Assembly (NCBI GenBank): GCA_048939595.1
Contig: JBHLPI010000002.1
Location: 19,012-83,011, forward strand
Direction: 5' to 3'
Source of the DNA: Hermodarchaeum sp048939595
GTDB taxonomy: Archaea; Asgardarchaeota; Hermodarchaeia; Hermodarchaeales; Hermodarchaeaceae
Length of the DNA: 64,000 nt
Shown: positions 44,336 through 53,729 of the stretch, in pieces
Layout of the letters: each line of letters starts with the position of its first letter
Position numbering within the stretch: the stretch's first letter is position 1
The notes under the pieces: generated by a model
Told to the model about the DNA's origin: nothing
The model's database searches: none
The model's input: only the letters and a program-made list of their open reading frames with translations
Made by a program: the position numbers and the translations under genes

Positions 44336-45379
44336 TTGGTGGTGTCAATAATAAATACACAATTAGCTGTCCGAGAAGGAGATTTCGTTGAAACGACCGA
44401 AGGGTTGATTTTTGATGTGAAAGGATTGGTGCATCCTCCAAATAGAGTGATTGCGTTTTTACGATATTATCCTTCGGCTAAGGGGAAACGAGAACGGGAT
44501 GGTCAGCGGTATGACAAGGTCTACCATTTGGCAGAGCGATTTGATTTTCTCAAACAGCACTATTCTCATTATCTATATGATGACCCAGTATTTGGTCGGG
44601 AGTTGCAAGGAATTCCAATTGAATCGATTAAGAAAGTCTACCAACCCAAAGCAAGTCTTGTGAGATTAAAGGAAATTGAAACGCGGGATGCATTGCAGCA
44701 AGATGTGGTGACGTTCACAGAGATGATTCAAGAACAGGCTAAGATATCAGTAGAAGCTCTTGGGATATCCGGAAGCATCCAAGTCAATTTGCATGGTCCC
44801 ACCTCTGATATTGATCTTATCGTCTATGGTCGACGAGAAGCTCGAACATTGCAACTAGCCCTTAGACGAGCGCATATGGTTCCCGACGAGGGGATTTCAG
44901 CATATCAATTGGATACCTATGCTGCTGTGTATAATCTTCGCTGGTGTGGGACCAGTATTCCGATTGAAACGATGTTGTTGGTTGATGGGCTTAAATCAAT
45001 GCATGGAATTTTTGGTGGTCACCATTATTTCATCCGAGCAGTTTTAGATTGGGATGAGGTTCAAGAGCGGTATGGGGATTGCAAGTACCGTCAGGTAGGC
45101 CATGCCCGGGCACGGTGTCGAGTGACAGATGATCGCGATGGACTGTTTACACCTTGCCGATATGAGGTTGATGACGTGACGATTGTGAAAGGAACCAAAT
45201 CAAAGGATGTTCGTGAGATTGTGAGTTTTCGTGGACGTTTTGCTGAGCATGTACGACAAGATGAAGAAGTTATTGTTCAGGGTGCTCTCGAATCTGTTCA
45301 GAAAGGTAATGAGAAATGGACCCGATTTCTACTTGGAGATACACCGACAGATATCTTATTACCCAGTAATTTGCTTTGA
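44336..45379 (+). CDS. nucleotidyltransferase-like protein, paralogue A (347 aa)
   Basis: TTG at 44336 is the first of three adjacent candidates (TTG, GTG, GTG); none has a clear ribosome site. The first 80 residues share with paralogue B the pattern DFVETTEGLIF..KG.VHPP and Y.PSAKGKRER..QRYDKVY. A pol-beta-type nucleotidyltransferase core begins GISGSIQVNLHGPTSDIDLI (G-S-x(n)-D-x-D; about 143-165). The C-terminus (VDDVTIVKGTKSKDVREIVS, EEVIVQGALESVQ) is beta-rich and may be an OB-like nucleic-acid module. RNA or protein as substrate is unknown. Confidence 0.6.
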   Translation: MVVSIINTQLAVREGDFVETTEGLIFDVKGLVHPPNRVIAFLRYYPSAKGKRERDGQRYDKVYHLAERFDFLKQHYSHYLYDDPVFGRELQGIPIESIKKVYQPKASLVRLKEIETRDALQQDVVTFTEMIQEQAKISVEALGISGSIQVNLHGPTSDIDLIVYGRREARTLQLALRRAHMVPDEGISAYQLDTYAAVYNLRWCGTSIPIETMLLVDGLKSMHGIFGGHHYFIRAVLDWDEVQERYGDCKYRQVGHARARCRVTDDRDGLFTPCRYEVDDVTIVKGTKSKDVREIVSFRGRFAEHVRQDEEVIVQGALESVQKGNEKWTRFLLGDTPTDILLPSNLL

Positions 45380-45401
45380 GTAATGTATTGGTGGTTTTTG
45401 G

Positions 45402-46448
45402 GTGGCGCGTCTTCCAAAAGATAAGGATTTTGTAGAAACCAAAGAGGGACTATTTTTCACAATTGTCGGGTATTTGCACCCTCCTGATGCGTACACGGCG
45501 TATTTGAAATATCGTCCAGACCCTAAAGGAAAATGGGAACGAGGAGACGTGCGTTACGAACGGATGATGCAAGTCTATAGTGCTGCGGAAGTGCAATCGA
45601 GTAGTAATTGGCTATTAGAGAATCACCCGAAGTATATTCAACTCGACCCAGTTAGAGGATTTAAACTACCCTTGGTACCGTGGAAGAGTACGGTCGCATA
45701 CTATTTGCCGGAGGTTCGAATGGCAGAAATCATCCGTAATCCACAAGATCCATTGGAATCGAAGGCGAAAGCCTTAGTGACTTTGCTTTCTGAGACTAGC
45801 GAGGTTGAACCCTCCCATTTTGGAGTTTCAGGTTCAATCTTGTTGGAAATTCACAATCCCATGTTCTCTGATATTGATTTACTCGTTTATGGTCAAGAAA
45901 ACGTGCACCGAGTTCGGGATGTGATGGATGAGTTATTTGGCGAAAATAAGGTAAAGCCATACTCAGGTGAAGAGATTCAAGCCTGGCAGCTTCGACAAGT
46001 CCGAACCCTAGGAATTCCTGCACGATATGCAGAGCAAATAGCATGGTCACATTGGCAACGAGGGCGGTTTGGAAAAACCTCGTTTTCGATTAATCCCATC
46101 CGGATGGACGGAGAAATAATGAACCAATATGGAACAGAAACCTATTCTCCGGTAGAAACAGTTGAATTCACAGCCACAATCATAGAAGATGAATCGAATT
46201 TATTCGTTCCAGCGCGATACTTTGTTGGTGACATTTCAATAGAGGAAGGAAACACTGAATTGCCTGCACTGACTGAAGTCGTCTCGTTTGAGGGAGTATT
46301 TTCTGCGGTTTTTAACAAAGGTGATCGCGTGCGAATTCGTGGCATGGTTGAAGCAATTCGTGATCAACAAGGAAACATCTTACGAAACCAAGTTATTGTT
46401 GGAGCACTATCTGCACAGGGTTGGATTATCCGTCTACCATCATCCTAG
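45402..46448 (+). CDS. nucleotidyltransferase-like protein, paralogue B (348 aa)
   Basis: GTG at 45402 with GGTGG seven bases upstream. Organised like paralogue A: DFVETKEGLFFTIVGYLHPP and YRPDPKGKWERGDVRYERM in the N-domain, then GVSGSILLEIHNPMFSDIDL for the nucleotidyltransferase loop and metal Asp pair, then a C-terminal OB-like part (EVVSFEGVFSAVFNKGDRVR, IRGMVEAIRDQQGN). Twenty-two bases after paralogue A, so one operon. They may form a heterodimer. Confidence 0.6.
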   Translation: MARLPKDKDFVETKEGLFFTIVGYLHPPDAYTAYLKYRPDPKGKWERGDVRYERMMQVYSAAEVQSSSNWLLENHPKYIQLDPVRGFKLPLVPWKSTVAYYLPEVRMAEIIRNPQDPLESKAKALVTLLSETSEVEPSHFGVSGSILLEIHNPMFSDIDLLVYGQENVHRVRDVMDELFGENKVKPYSGEEIQAWQLRQVRTLGIPARYAEQIAWSHWQRGRFGKTSFSINPIRMDGEIMNQYGTETYSPVETVEFTATIIEDESNLFVPARYFVGDISIEEGNTELPALTEVVSFEGVFSAVFNKGDRVRIRGMVEAIRDQQGNILRNQVIVGALSAQGWIIRLPSS

Positions 46449-46544
46449 TCGACTTGCAAACGAGCTCCAGTTTCGGATTTCAGCAAGAGATTTATTAGGG
46501 GTCATCAGTTATCGATTGCAATTAGCAGTGGAGTGTGAAACATC

Positions 46545-46943
46545 ATGTCCAGCTTGGAAGTCGTGTTACTGACTGGTCGAACCCGTCGACAGGGTGTCGG
46601 ATTAGAGGCGGGGAAACTCAGCGAGATTTACCATGAAGCCACCACTCAGATTCGACTTGATCCCATTGATTTAGAGAAACTCAAAATTGAATCCGGTGAT
46701 ACTGTGGAAGTCAGTACTGAACATGGCAGTGTCGTGCTTCGAGCAGAAGCGGCACCCCGAGCTAGCGAAGGCATGGGATTCATTCCGTATGGTCCATGGG
46801 CGAATTGTGTCATTAGCGGCGATACAGATAGTACGGGCATGCCGACGATGAAAGGATTGAAAGCAAAGGTAACACCTGCCCCCGATAAGCAAGTCCTTAC
46901 TCTTCAAGAATTACTAGCTGAGATGCGTAACACACCCACCTAG
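46545..46943 (+). CDS. fwdD: formylmethanofuran dehydrogenase subunit D
   Basis: 132 residues of the molybdopterin-dinucleotide-binding barrel. LLTGRTRRQGVGLEAGKLSE matches the family start. LKIESGDTVEVSTEHGSVVL and MGFIPYGPWANCVISGDTDS match the ligand-binding strands. FwdD completes the W/Mo site of FwdB in the enzyme that fixes CO2 to formylmethanofuran or runs in reverse. Here it is 31 bases before hppA rather than next to fwdB. Confidence 0.85.
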   Translation: MSSLEVVLLTGRTRRQGVGLEAGKLSEIYHEATTQIRLDPIDLEKLKIESGDTVEVSTEHGSVVLRAEAAPRASEGMGFIPYGPWANCVISGDTDSTGMPTMKGLKAKVTPAPDKQVLTLQELLAEMRNTPT

Positions 46944-46974
46944 TTTGACTACATTCCAGTACTGGGGGAATTTC

Positions 46975-49158
46975 ATGATCACATATATTATACTGGGTAT
47001 TGCAATCTTCATCGGATTATTAGCTATTCTCGTGGCGTTGGTTTTCTATCGACTTGTTATGCGAGCAGATGAAGGAAATGAACGGATGCGCGAAGTAAGT
47101 AACCTCATTGAAGAGGGGGCATATTCATTTCTACGTGTTCAGTATCGGATTCTTGCTGTCTTTGCTATTCTAATGGCGATAGTCATTGCTTTTGCTGAGT
47201 TTTTCTTTGGAGCTTCAAATATCGCAGCCAAAGCCTTAGCCCTTGCCATCTCCTTCATCATTGGCTCATTTGCAAGCATGGTAGCTGGCTATATTGGAAT
47301 GATGGTCGGAACACGAGCTAACCGTCGGACGGCTGCAGCGGCGGCAATGGGTGGAATGAATCCAGCATTTCGAGTCGCCTTTCGAGCTGGATCGGTCATG
47401 GGGCTTGTAATTAGTGGACTCGCCTTGGTCGGAATTGCCTCCCTGTATTTGATTTGGAACTTTGTTTTTGCTCCCCTTGGTATCACAGGAGGTGTTGCCC
47501 TTTGGGAAATCATCGTGGGTTTTTCCTTTGGAGCAAGTAGTGTCGCACTCTTCGCGAGAGCCGGTGGAGGAATTTACACCAAAACTGCAGATATCGCTGC
47601 AGATATTGTTGGCAAAGTTGAATTTGAAATCCCTGAAGATGATCCAAGAAACCCTGCGGCAGTCGCTGATGCGGTCGGGGACAATGTCGGTGATATCGCT
47701 GGTACGGGGGCAGATATTTTTGACAGTAATATCGCTGCCATTCTAGCGGCAGCGATTTTAGGCGCAACAATCGATGTAGCCTTGACTGGGAACGGGATCT
47801 TTGTTCTTATTCCCTATGGAATGATCCCATTGATTATTGCCACACTGGGAGGAATTTCAGCTATTGTTGGTGTTTTTACTGTTCGGACGAGCGATTCATG
47901 TGAGCCTAATTGCTCTCTTAATCATGGGACGTACTATTCGACCATATTATTCGGAGTCCTTGTTGTTTTGGTCCTATTCTTACTCCAGATTCCCATTGTT
48001 CTCGCGATTGCTGGAATACTTGGGCTTTTAGCTGGTGTACTCATTGGATTTGTCTCTAACATTTTTACCAACGATTATGGTTTCAGACGGTTCCAACCTG
48101 TACAGAGCATGATTAGGTCAGCGGAAACTAGCACTGGCACCTTAGCTTTATCAGGAATTTCATATGGGCTTCTAAGCGTTGTTCCCTCCGTGATTGGCAT
48201 CGTTGTTGCGTTAGTAGCTGCATTCGCCTTGGGCACACTAATCCCAATCCCAGGACCAATTGGAGTCTGGCAGGCTGGTGTCTTTTCTATTTCCATCGCT
48301 GCTGTCGGATTATTGGCAACGAATGGCCTTGTAGTTAGTGCTGATGCTTATGGTCCAATTGTTGATAATGCTCGAGGGATCATTGAACAAGCGGGAGCTT
48401 CGAAGGAAGCGATCGAGGAATGTGACAAACTCGATGCAATTGGGAATACAACGAAGGCAATCACCAAGGGTTTTGCAATTGGTGCTACAGCTTTGACTGT
48501 TTTTGCGCTTTTTGCTGCTTATATTCAACTTGCAACTCTACTTACTGGAGCCCCTGTCTTCATTGATATTCTGAACCCAGTTGTTCTTGCGGGTGCTTTG
48601 ATAGGGGGTATGCTCCCCGTTGCCTTTTCAGCCATTCTGATTCTTAGTGTTCAAAAGAATGCAGACAAGCTGATTCATGAAATCCGCCGACAGTTCCGTG
48701 AGGATTCCGGGATTCTTGCGGGCATATCAAAGCCCGATTATGATCGAGGAATTAAGATAGCAACGCAAGGAGCACTACGAGAATTGCTACCACCAACAAT
48801 TACCGCAATAGTTGTTACTATAATCACCGGTATTATTTTGGGATTAGAAGCCTTGGCAGCCTATCTTGCAGGCGCAGTAATTGTTGGACTCATTTTCGCC
48901 CTATTCATGGATAATGCTGGTGGTGCTTGGGACAACGCCAAGAAATTCATTGAATCGACCACTTACGATCATAGCAAACCAAATTACCACGAAATTCACG
49001 CGGCATCTGTCGTAGGCGACACTATTGGGGATCCTTTCAAAGATACTGCAGGTCCTTCACTTAATACATTACTTGCACTGACTTCTCTTACAGCAACCAT
49101 ATTCTTGCCACTCATCTGGACTGGACATCTATGGCTACTATTCCTAGTCTTCCCTTAG
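46975..49158 (+). CDS. hppA: membrane-bound pyrophosphatase, K+-independent type
   Basis: The ATG at 46975 (MITYIILGIAIFIGLLAIL) has GGGGGA upstream; a longer TTG start is rejected. 727 residues with about 16 membrane helices. Substrate motifs are ADIVGKVEFEIPEDDPRNPA followed by DNVGDIAGTGADIFDSN, then ADAYGPIVDNARGI and GDTIGDPFKDTAGPSLN. The motif GNTTKAITKG (about residue 490-499) has Lys and Thr in the places that mark K+-independent enzymes. It couples PPi hydrolysis to proton (or sodium) pumping. H+ is more likely in this class. Confidence 0.95.
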   Translation: MITYIILGIAIFIGLLAILVALVFYRLVMRADEGNERMREVSNLIEEGAYSFLRVQYRILAVFAILMAIVIAFAEFFFGASNIAAKALALAISFIIGSFASMVAGYIGMMVGTRANRRTAAAAAMGGMNPAFRVAFRAGSVMGLVISGLALVGIASLYLIWNFVFAPLGITGGVALWEIIVGFSFGASSVALFARAGGGIYTKTADIAADIVGKVEFEIPEDDPRNPAAVADAVGDNVGDIAGTGADIFDSNIAAILAAAILGATIDVALTGNGIFVLIPYGMIPLIIATLGGISAIVGVFTVRTSDSCEPNCSLNHGTYYSTILFGVLVVLVLFLLQIPIVLAIAGILGLLAGVLIGFVSNIFTNDYGFRRFQPVQSMIRSAETSTGTLALSGISYGLLSVVPSVIGIVVALVAAFALGTLIPIPGPIGVWQAGVFSISIAAVGLLATNGLVVSADAYGPIVDNARGIIEQAGASKEAIEECDKLDAIGNTTKAITKGFAIGATALTVFALFAAYIQLATLLTGAPVFIDILNPVVLAGALIGGMLPVAFSAILILSVQKNADKLIHEIRRQFREDSGILAGISKPDYDRGIKIATQGALRELLPPTITAIVVTIITGIILGLEALAAYLAGAVIVGLIFALFMDNAGGAWDNAKKFIESTTYDHSKPNYHEIHAASVVGDTIGDPFKDTAGPSLNTLLALTSLTATIFLPLIWTGHLWLLFLVFP

Positions 49159-49324
49159 GCTAAAGAAAGAGATATTTTCTAGTATCGTATGTAAATTCCG
49201 AACTAAGTAGTTCATATTCTCATCATTTTTCTTCAACAGACGCTTAAATTCTAACTGTCCGGATTCCATGAATTCAAAAGCCTCATCTTCGCAGTTGAGG
49301 CAGTTCAAATCCCTTAATTAGGGT

Positions 49325-50194
49325 ATGATTGCAATGTCAGAGAAAGATTCGATTCGAAAACCATTGATGCCTCCTGTTCTCTTGGCAATTTTATTTTTTA
49401 TTATTGCCATGGTATTTCGCATCATTGACATCTTTGTGTTACAATTACATTTGACGAATTGGAGTATTATAACTTCGAAAGTCATCCCTCTGGTGATACT
49501 CCTTCTCTACGTGGGTATTGTCTATCGTACCTTCTCAGTACTTGGTATTCATACAAAATATTTGATTATCAATATCATTCTAGGTGTACTAATCTATCTA
49601 GCCTACTTCGTTTTACCCTATGCACTTCAGCGTTTCATCGAACTTGTACTTGGACTAGGACCTAGCCTAAACCTCACCATTGTCCCTGCATTCTTTGTTG
49701 CCTATTATATCATCTTTTACATCATTAATTCGTTCACGGAAGAAGGAATTTTTCGTGGCCTGATGATGCGTTGTTTCATGACCAAGACGAACGGGAATGT
49801 TGCCAATATCATTCAAGCCATCTTTTTTGGCTTCTGGCATATCGTGTGGCCCATCAATGCCTTGCTGAACGGGATGGATACAGTTAGCGCAACCTGGTAT
49901 GCAACATATTATGTTGCCTCGTCATTTGTCTTCGGAATTGTGACCGGATACATGTTCCAGAAAACCAGTAGTTTATGGGGCCCAATCGTATTACACACCC
50001 TCTGGAATTTCACCCTCTTCATAGTCACTCTGACTTATGTTATTCCTCCATCGGGTTTCCTCGACTTGCTAGTTTACATAACAACTTTCGGCACTGAAGT
50101 GGTCGGCGCCTTGATAGCCATCTTTATCATCCGTTTCATTAGTCATTACCAACAACTCCCTGAACTAACGGCATGGAATGCCCCACTTCCCTGA
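49325..50194 (+). CDS. CPBP-family intramembrane protease (289 aa)
   Basis: ATG at 49325 (a second ATG at 49334 is possible). Eight hydrophobic segments. The CPBP motifs are TEEGIFRGLMMRC (about 138-148), FFGFWHIVWP and VLHTLWNF, so the metal site Glu-Glu-x3-Arg, His, His is intact. Length is typical for the family. Differs from the 33178 protein by lacking the Cys-rich tail. Confidence 0.85.
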   Translation: MIAMSEKDSIRKPLMPPVLLAILFFIIAMVFRIIDIFVLQLHLTNWSIITSKVIPLVILLLYVGIVYRTFSVLGIHTKYLIINIILGVLIYLAYFVLPYALQRFIELVLGLGPSLNLTIVPAFFVAYYIIFYIINSFTEEGIFRGLMMRCFMTKTNGNVANIIQAIFFGFWHIVWPINALLNGMDTVSATWYATYYVASSFVFGIVTGYMFQKTSSLWGPIVLHTLWNFTLFIVTLTYVIPPSGFLDLLVYITTFGTEVVGALIAIFIIRFISHYQQLPELTAWNAPLP

Positions 50195-50306
50195 TCCCCA
50201 ATTTCATATACACTCCCTATGAATCGTAGTTTGGGCGAACCGCTTAAATGACAGAACTGCCCTTTAGACCTACACTCTATGCTAAATGCTATATGAGGCT
50301 CATACC

Positions 50307-51704
50307 ATGACAACCAAAGATACTGATGCAATCCTCGCAACTCCTCGGTCGCGGATTACCAAACATGTCATCTGCCCATTTTGCGGCTGTCTTTGCGATG
50401 ACATTGAGGTAGCTGTAACCCTAACGGGTCCGTTACCCCGGGTTCCCGAGGGAACGATTGTGGAGGCGTTAAATGCCTGCCGGATAGGACACACCAAATT
50501 CCTTAAGGTCCGAGATGAGTACCGAATTTACAAACCAGAACTCCGTTCAGGCCCTAACAAATCTGAAGTGAAACAGGTATCTTTGGAAGAAGCAGTGAAA
50601 GCGGCCGCAAAAATTCTTGTGGAAGCGAAACGCCCAGTAATTTACGGATTAGCCAGTACTTCAAATGAAGCTAACGCCAAGGCATTAGAACTCGCGGAGG
50701 TAACCGGAGCCATTGTGGATAATACTTCTTCAGTGTGTCATGGTCCAGGTATTGAAGCAGTTCAACGAGTTGGGATCGGCACCTGCACTTTAGGTAAAAT
50801 CAAGAACTACTCGGACCTTATTATCTACTGGGGCTGTAACCCAGTTGCAGCACATCCACGGCATACTCGACGGTACTCTCAATTCATTGAAGGCCTCTTT
50901 CAACAAGTCGAAGATCGAAAAGTTTATCATATCGATGTTCGCCCCACACGTTTCACGGATCAAGTGACCAATTCACTTATTATAGAACCCAATAAGGACT
51001 ATGAGCTAATTCAAGCAGTCCGAGCGCTTTTACGAGGCCGTGAATTACAGGCCGCGGAGGTCGCTGGGATTCCAATGCGTCAAATCAGGGAATTTGCGAA
51101 TGACTTGAAGAATGCGAAATTCACCACAATTTTCTTCGGTTTAGGTCTCACGCAAACTCATGGAAAGGACCACAATGTTTCAGCGGCGATTGATTTGACA
51201 GCAGATTTGAATCACCATACGAAGGCAGTAATCATGCCGCTTCGAGGTCACTTCAACGTGACTGGTTCCAATCATGTCTCCACATGGACATATGGTTATC
51301 CATTTTCGGTCAGCTTAGAACAAGGTGCACCGTATTACATGCCTGGGGAAACCAGTGCGGTAGATGTGCTGGTTCGAGGGGAAGCTGATGCGTTCTTTGC
51401 TATTGCAGCTGATCCCGCGGCATCATTTCCTATGCCAGCTGTAAAGGCTATGATGAATATTCCAGTCATTATCTTGGATCCCAAGCGCTGTGCAACTACT
51501 GAAATTTCCGATGTTGTCTTACCTTCTGCATATGTGGGAATTGAAGCAGATGGAGTCCAAACAGCCTATCGAATGGACGGCATTCCCTTACAGCTTGACA
51601 AAATTGTTGATGCCCCCGCTGGTGTGAAGAGTGATACCCAGATTCTCGATATGTTAGTACGGGAAGTCTGTAAGCTAAAAAAGATCAAACGATACCATCA
51701 ATAA
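50307..51704 (+). CDS. fwdB: formylmethanofuran dehydrogenase subunit B
   Basis: The ATG at 50307 (MTTKDTDAILATPRSRITKH), preceded by GAGGCTC, is chosen over an in-frame start seven codons upstream. The N-terminal cluster motif CPFCGCLCDDIEV is present, followed by CRIG. The metal-ligand cysteine sits in NTSSVCHGPGIEA (about residue 144), the Cys form rather than selenocysteine. Later segments SRITK, CNPVAAHPRHTRRYSQFIEG, IDVRPTRFTDQV and LGLTQTHGKDHNVSAA are those of FwdB. Length 465 residues. FwdA and FwdC are not in the window. Confidence 0.92.
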   Translation: MTTKDTDAILATPRSRITKHVICPFCGCLCDDIEVAVTLTGPLPRVPEGTIVEALNACRIGHTKFLKVRDEYRIYKPELRSGPNKSEVKQVSLEEAVKAAAKILVEAKRPVIYGLASTSNEANAKALELAEVTGAIVDNTSSVCHGPGIEAVQRVGIGTCTLGKIKNYSDLIIYWGCNPVAAHPRHTRRYSQFIEGLFQQVEDRKVYHIDVRPTRFTDQVTNSLIIEPNKDYELIQAVRALLRGRELQAAEVAGIPMRQIREFANDLKNAKFTTIFFGLGLTQTHGKDHNVSAAIDLTADLNHHTKAVIMPLRGHFNVTGSNHVSTWTYGYPFSVSLEQGAPYYMPGETSAVDVLVRGEADAFFAIAADPAASFPMPAVKAMMNIPVIILDPKRCATTEISDVVLPSAYVGIEADGVQTAYRMDGIPLQLDKIVDAPAGVKSDTQILDMLVREVCKLKKIKRYHQ

Positions 51705-51705
51705 C

Positions 51706-52398
51706 TCAATCTTTGAGTGGTATCCCCAATTGTTCACTGATAGAGAGAATAGTGTGTCCTTCAAAGTTGGAGATAATCAGGTCTGCATGGTTTAGATCCA
51801 TGGCAGGGTTTGTGGTGGTCAAAGCGACACAAATCATGTGGGCGGATTTTGCGGCGGTTACTCCGATAGGTGAATCTTCAAAAACAAGACAGTATTCGGG
51901 ATTAATGCCAAGGGTCTTGGCTCCAAGGAGATATGCTTCTGGATCTGGTTTTACCCGAGATACTTGTGTCCCATCAATTACAGGGTGTTTTCCAAAGAGT
52001 CCAAGGTGTTTTAGGGCGGCGTCTAAACTAACGGGATGGCCGGTACTTACAAATGCCACGGGCAGGTTTGCTTTTTGAGTTGATTCGTAGAAAGCATGAA
52101 AGCCACAAACGGGAAGAAGATCACCATTTTCTACGTGCTGTTGGTAGAGAAGTCGTCTTTCAGAAATTAAAGGAGTGGGATCCTCTAAAATCTTATTTTC
52201 TTCAAAGAGAGTTGTCATAATTGTAACTGACCCAGCGCCAAGGAATCGTGTCTTCCATTCACGCTCAGAGATCAGAATGCCATATGGTTCAAGGATTTCG
52301 TTAAAAGTTTGGAGGTGGAGGAGTTCACTTTCTACTGCCACTCCATCGACATCGAACAAGACTGCTTCAATTCGCTTTGAGGAAGACAAGAAAGTCAC
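51706..52398 (-). CDS. HAD-superfamily hydrolase, beta-phosphoglucomutase-like
   Basis: GTG at 52398 overlaps the stop of the HAD gene upstream by four bases (GTGA). HAD motif I AVLFDVDGVAVESELL, motif II FVSTGHPVSLDAAL, motif III Lys in RVKPDPEAYLLGAKT, motif IV VFEDSPIGVTAAKSA. The cap follows motif I (class I, helical). This group includes phosphoglycolate and sugar-phosphate phosphatases. Confidence 0.85.
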   Translation of the reverse strand: MTFLSSSKRIEAVLFDVDGVAVESELLHLQTFNEILEPYGILISEREWKTRFLGAGSVTIMTTLFEENKILEDPTPLISERRLLYQQHVENGDLLPVCGFHAFYESTQKANLPVAFVSTGHPVSLDAALKHLGLFGKHPVIDGTQVSRVKPDPEAYLLGAKTLGINPEYCLVFEDSPIGVTAAKSAHMICVALTTTNPAMDLNHADLIISNFEGHTILSISEQLGIPLKD

Positions 52399-53168
52399 TC
52401 ACCCAAGGTTTCCTTGTTCAAAAGAAATTTTTCAAGATCCTGTAAAGTTCCTGAGCCATCAATTCGATACTGGGACCCTTCTAGACCATTCTTTGCTGAA
52501 TTTCCTATTTCTTTAGAGAAAACGCCTAATCGCCCTTTTTCTTGATCCAAATCTACAAGGAATGTTTGAAGTCCTAAGTTTGAGGCAGCCATATCGCTAA
52601 CCGGGTCATTTCCCGCCATCACACAATCCTGGGGTTCTTGTTGAATCAGCTCAAGAATTGCATGATAATATTCTGGATGTGGTTTACAGTAAGACATGTT
52701 TTCTGCATGCGTTATTAGTGTAATATCCAAATCAAGTATCCCAGCCCAGCCAACACGAATTCTGGTTGCGATTTCGGGGAAAATGGGATTTGTAGCTATG
52801 ACAACTTGGATCCCTTTTCTTATGACCTTTTCAAGGAGGGTGCGCCCGTAGGGAACGATAGTGACAATAGAACCAAGTTGTTCAAAGGATTCTTCATAAA
52901 ACTGGTGAAATCTTTTGATACATTCCTCAAAGCTGAGTGTGAATGTGTCAGCAATAAAGTGGTTTGTAAACGCTTCAACGTTCGTCTGGCTTCCATCATT
53001 GTGTATCATGTGAAGTGTTGATTGGAGGAGTTTCTGGAAAAATGTGGATTCATCATAAAGGTCTTGATAGTAAGGATAGGCTAGTTTGGCATAGGAGACA
53101 AGAAACTGGTCTTCATTGAAGAGGACCAAAGTGTTATCAAAATCAATGAGTAATGCTTTAATCGTCAC
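52395..53168 (-). CDS. HAD-superfamily hydrolase
   Basis: GTG at 53168, with GGAGGC seven bases upstream, is preferred over a TTG at 53189. Motif I ALLIDFDNTLVLF, motif II VVIATNPIFPEIA, motif III CKPHPEYYHAI, motif IV VMAGNDPVSDMAASNL. The helical cap has no motif that gives the substrate. First gene of a two-gene HAD operon. Confidence 0.85.
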   Translation of the reverse strand: MTIKALLIDFDNTLVLFNEDQFLVSYAKLAYPYYQDLYDESTFFQKLLQSTLHMIHNDGSQTNVEAFTNHFIADTFTLSFEECIKRFHQFYEESFEQLGSIVTIVPYGRTLLEKVIRKGIQVVIATNPIFPEIATRIRVGWAGILDLDITLITHAENMSYCKPHPEYYHAILELIQQEPQDCVMAGNDPVSDMAASNLGLQTFLVDLDQEKGRLGVFSKEIGNSAKNGLEGSQYRIDGSGTLQDLEKFLLNKETLGE

Positions 53169-53224
53169 GGCGTCTGCCTCCGTTGCCAACCTTCCATCGC
53201 AAGAAAGGCGGAGACCTATTGGAT

Positions 53225-53650
53225 TTATTCTTCGATGCCTCGAACTTCGATTTTGAGCTTCGATGCAATGTTCGCTATAAAATAGGAGACGGCATAAGGG
53301 AGAGCATTGTACTCTTCTTGAAATCCTTCAAAGTTGAGTGAAGCGATTCCCTCATGACCAATGACACCCACAGCACCTTGATCAGTGATGAAATATTTAA
53401 TTTCAGCAAGTTGTCCATTCGCTTCGAGAAGACTTTGATAGAGTTTTGACTTTTCGACGTTCTTTAGGGCATCAGCTTCCACGATAATAATGAAAAACCG
53501 GACCCATTTATCACTGCGATCAATAATAAGCAGAAATCGGCGGTCATCGATATTGTATGGAAGGATTATGCGATCTTCGGCGGGAATGACCTTGTAGGTG
53601 AGGTTCATTTGCTTTAGGTAACTTTCAATGGTTTCCATTGTTGTTGTCAT
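53225..53650 (-). CDS. YbjN/T3SS-chaperone-like fold protein, paralogue 1 (141 aa)
   Basis: The ATG at 53650 has GAGGTC upstream and gives the same N-terminus as the next paralogue. The order is helix (IESYLKQMNLTYKVIPAEDR), strands (IILPYNIDDRRFLLIIDRSD, KWVRFFIIIVEADAL), helix (KLYQSLLEANGQLAEIKYFI), strand (GAVGVIGHEGI) and C-terminal helix. This is the YbjN/DUF-like tandem fold of type III secretion chaperones. Function unknown; it may act as a chaperone or sensor. Confidence 0.6.
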   Translation of the reverse strand: MTTTMETIESYLKQMNLTYKVIPAEDRIILPYNIDDRRFLLIIDRSDKWVRFFIIIVEADALKNVEKSKLYQSLLEANGQLAEIKYFITDQGAVGVIGHEGIASLNFEGFQEEYNALPYAVSYFIANIASKLKIEVRGIEE

Positions 53651-53729
53651 GCTATTGACCTCTGTTGATTGCATCCATTCAATGGGAGGATTTAGAAAAA
53701 GCTTCTTCTTCCTCTGGTTTTGCAACGAA

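Noticed and set aside
49264..49325. tRNA T-arm-like GCAGTTCAAATCCC
   Set aside because: No matching acceptor, D or anticodon arms at the right distances on either side; no tRNA can be folded.
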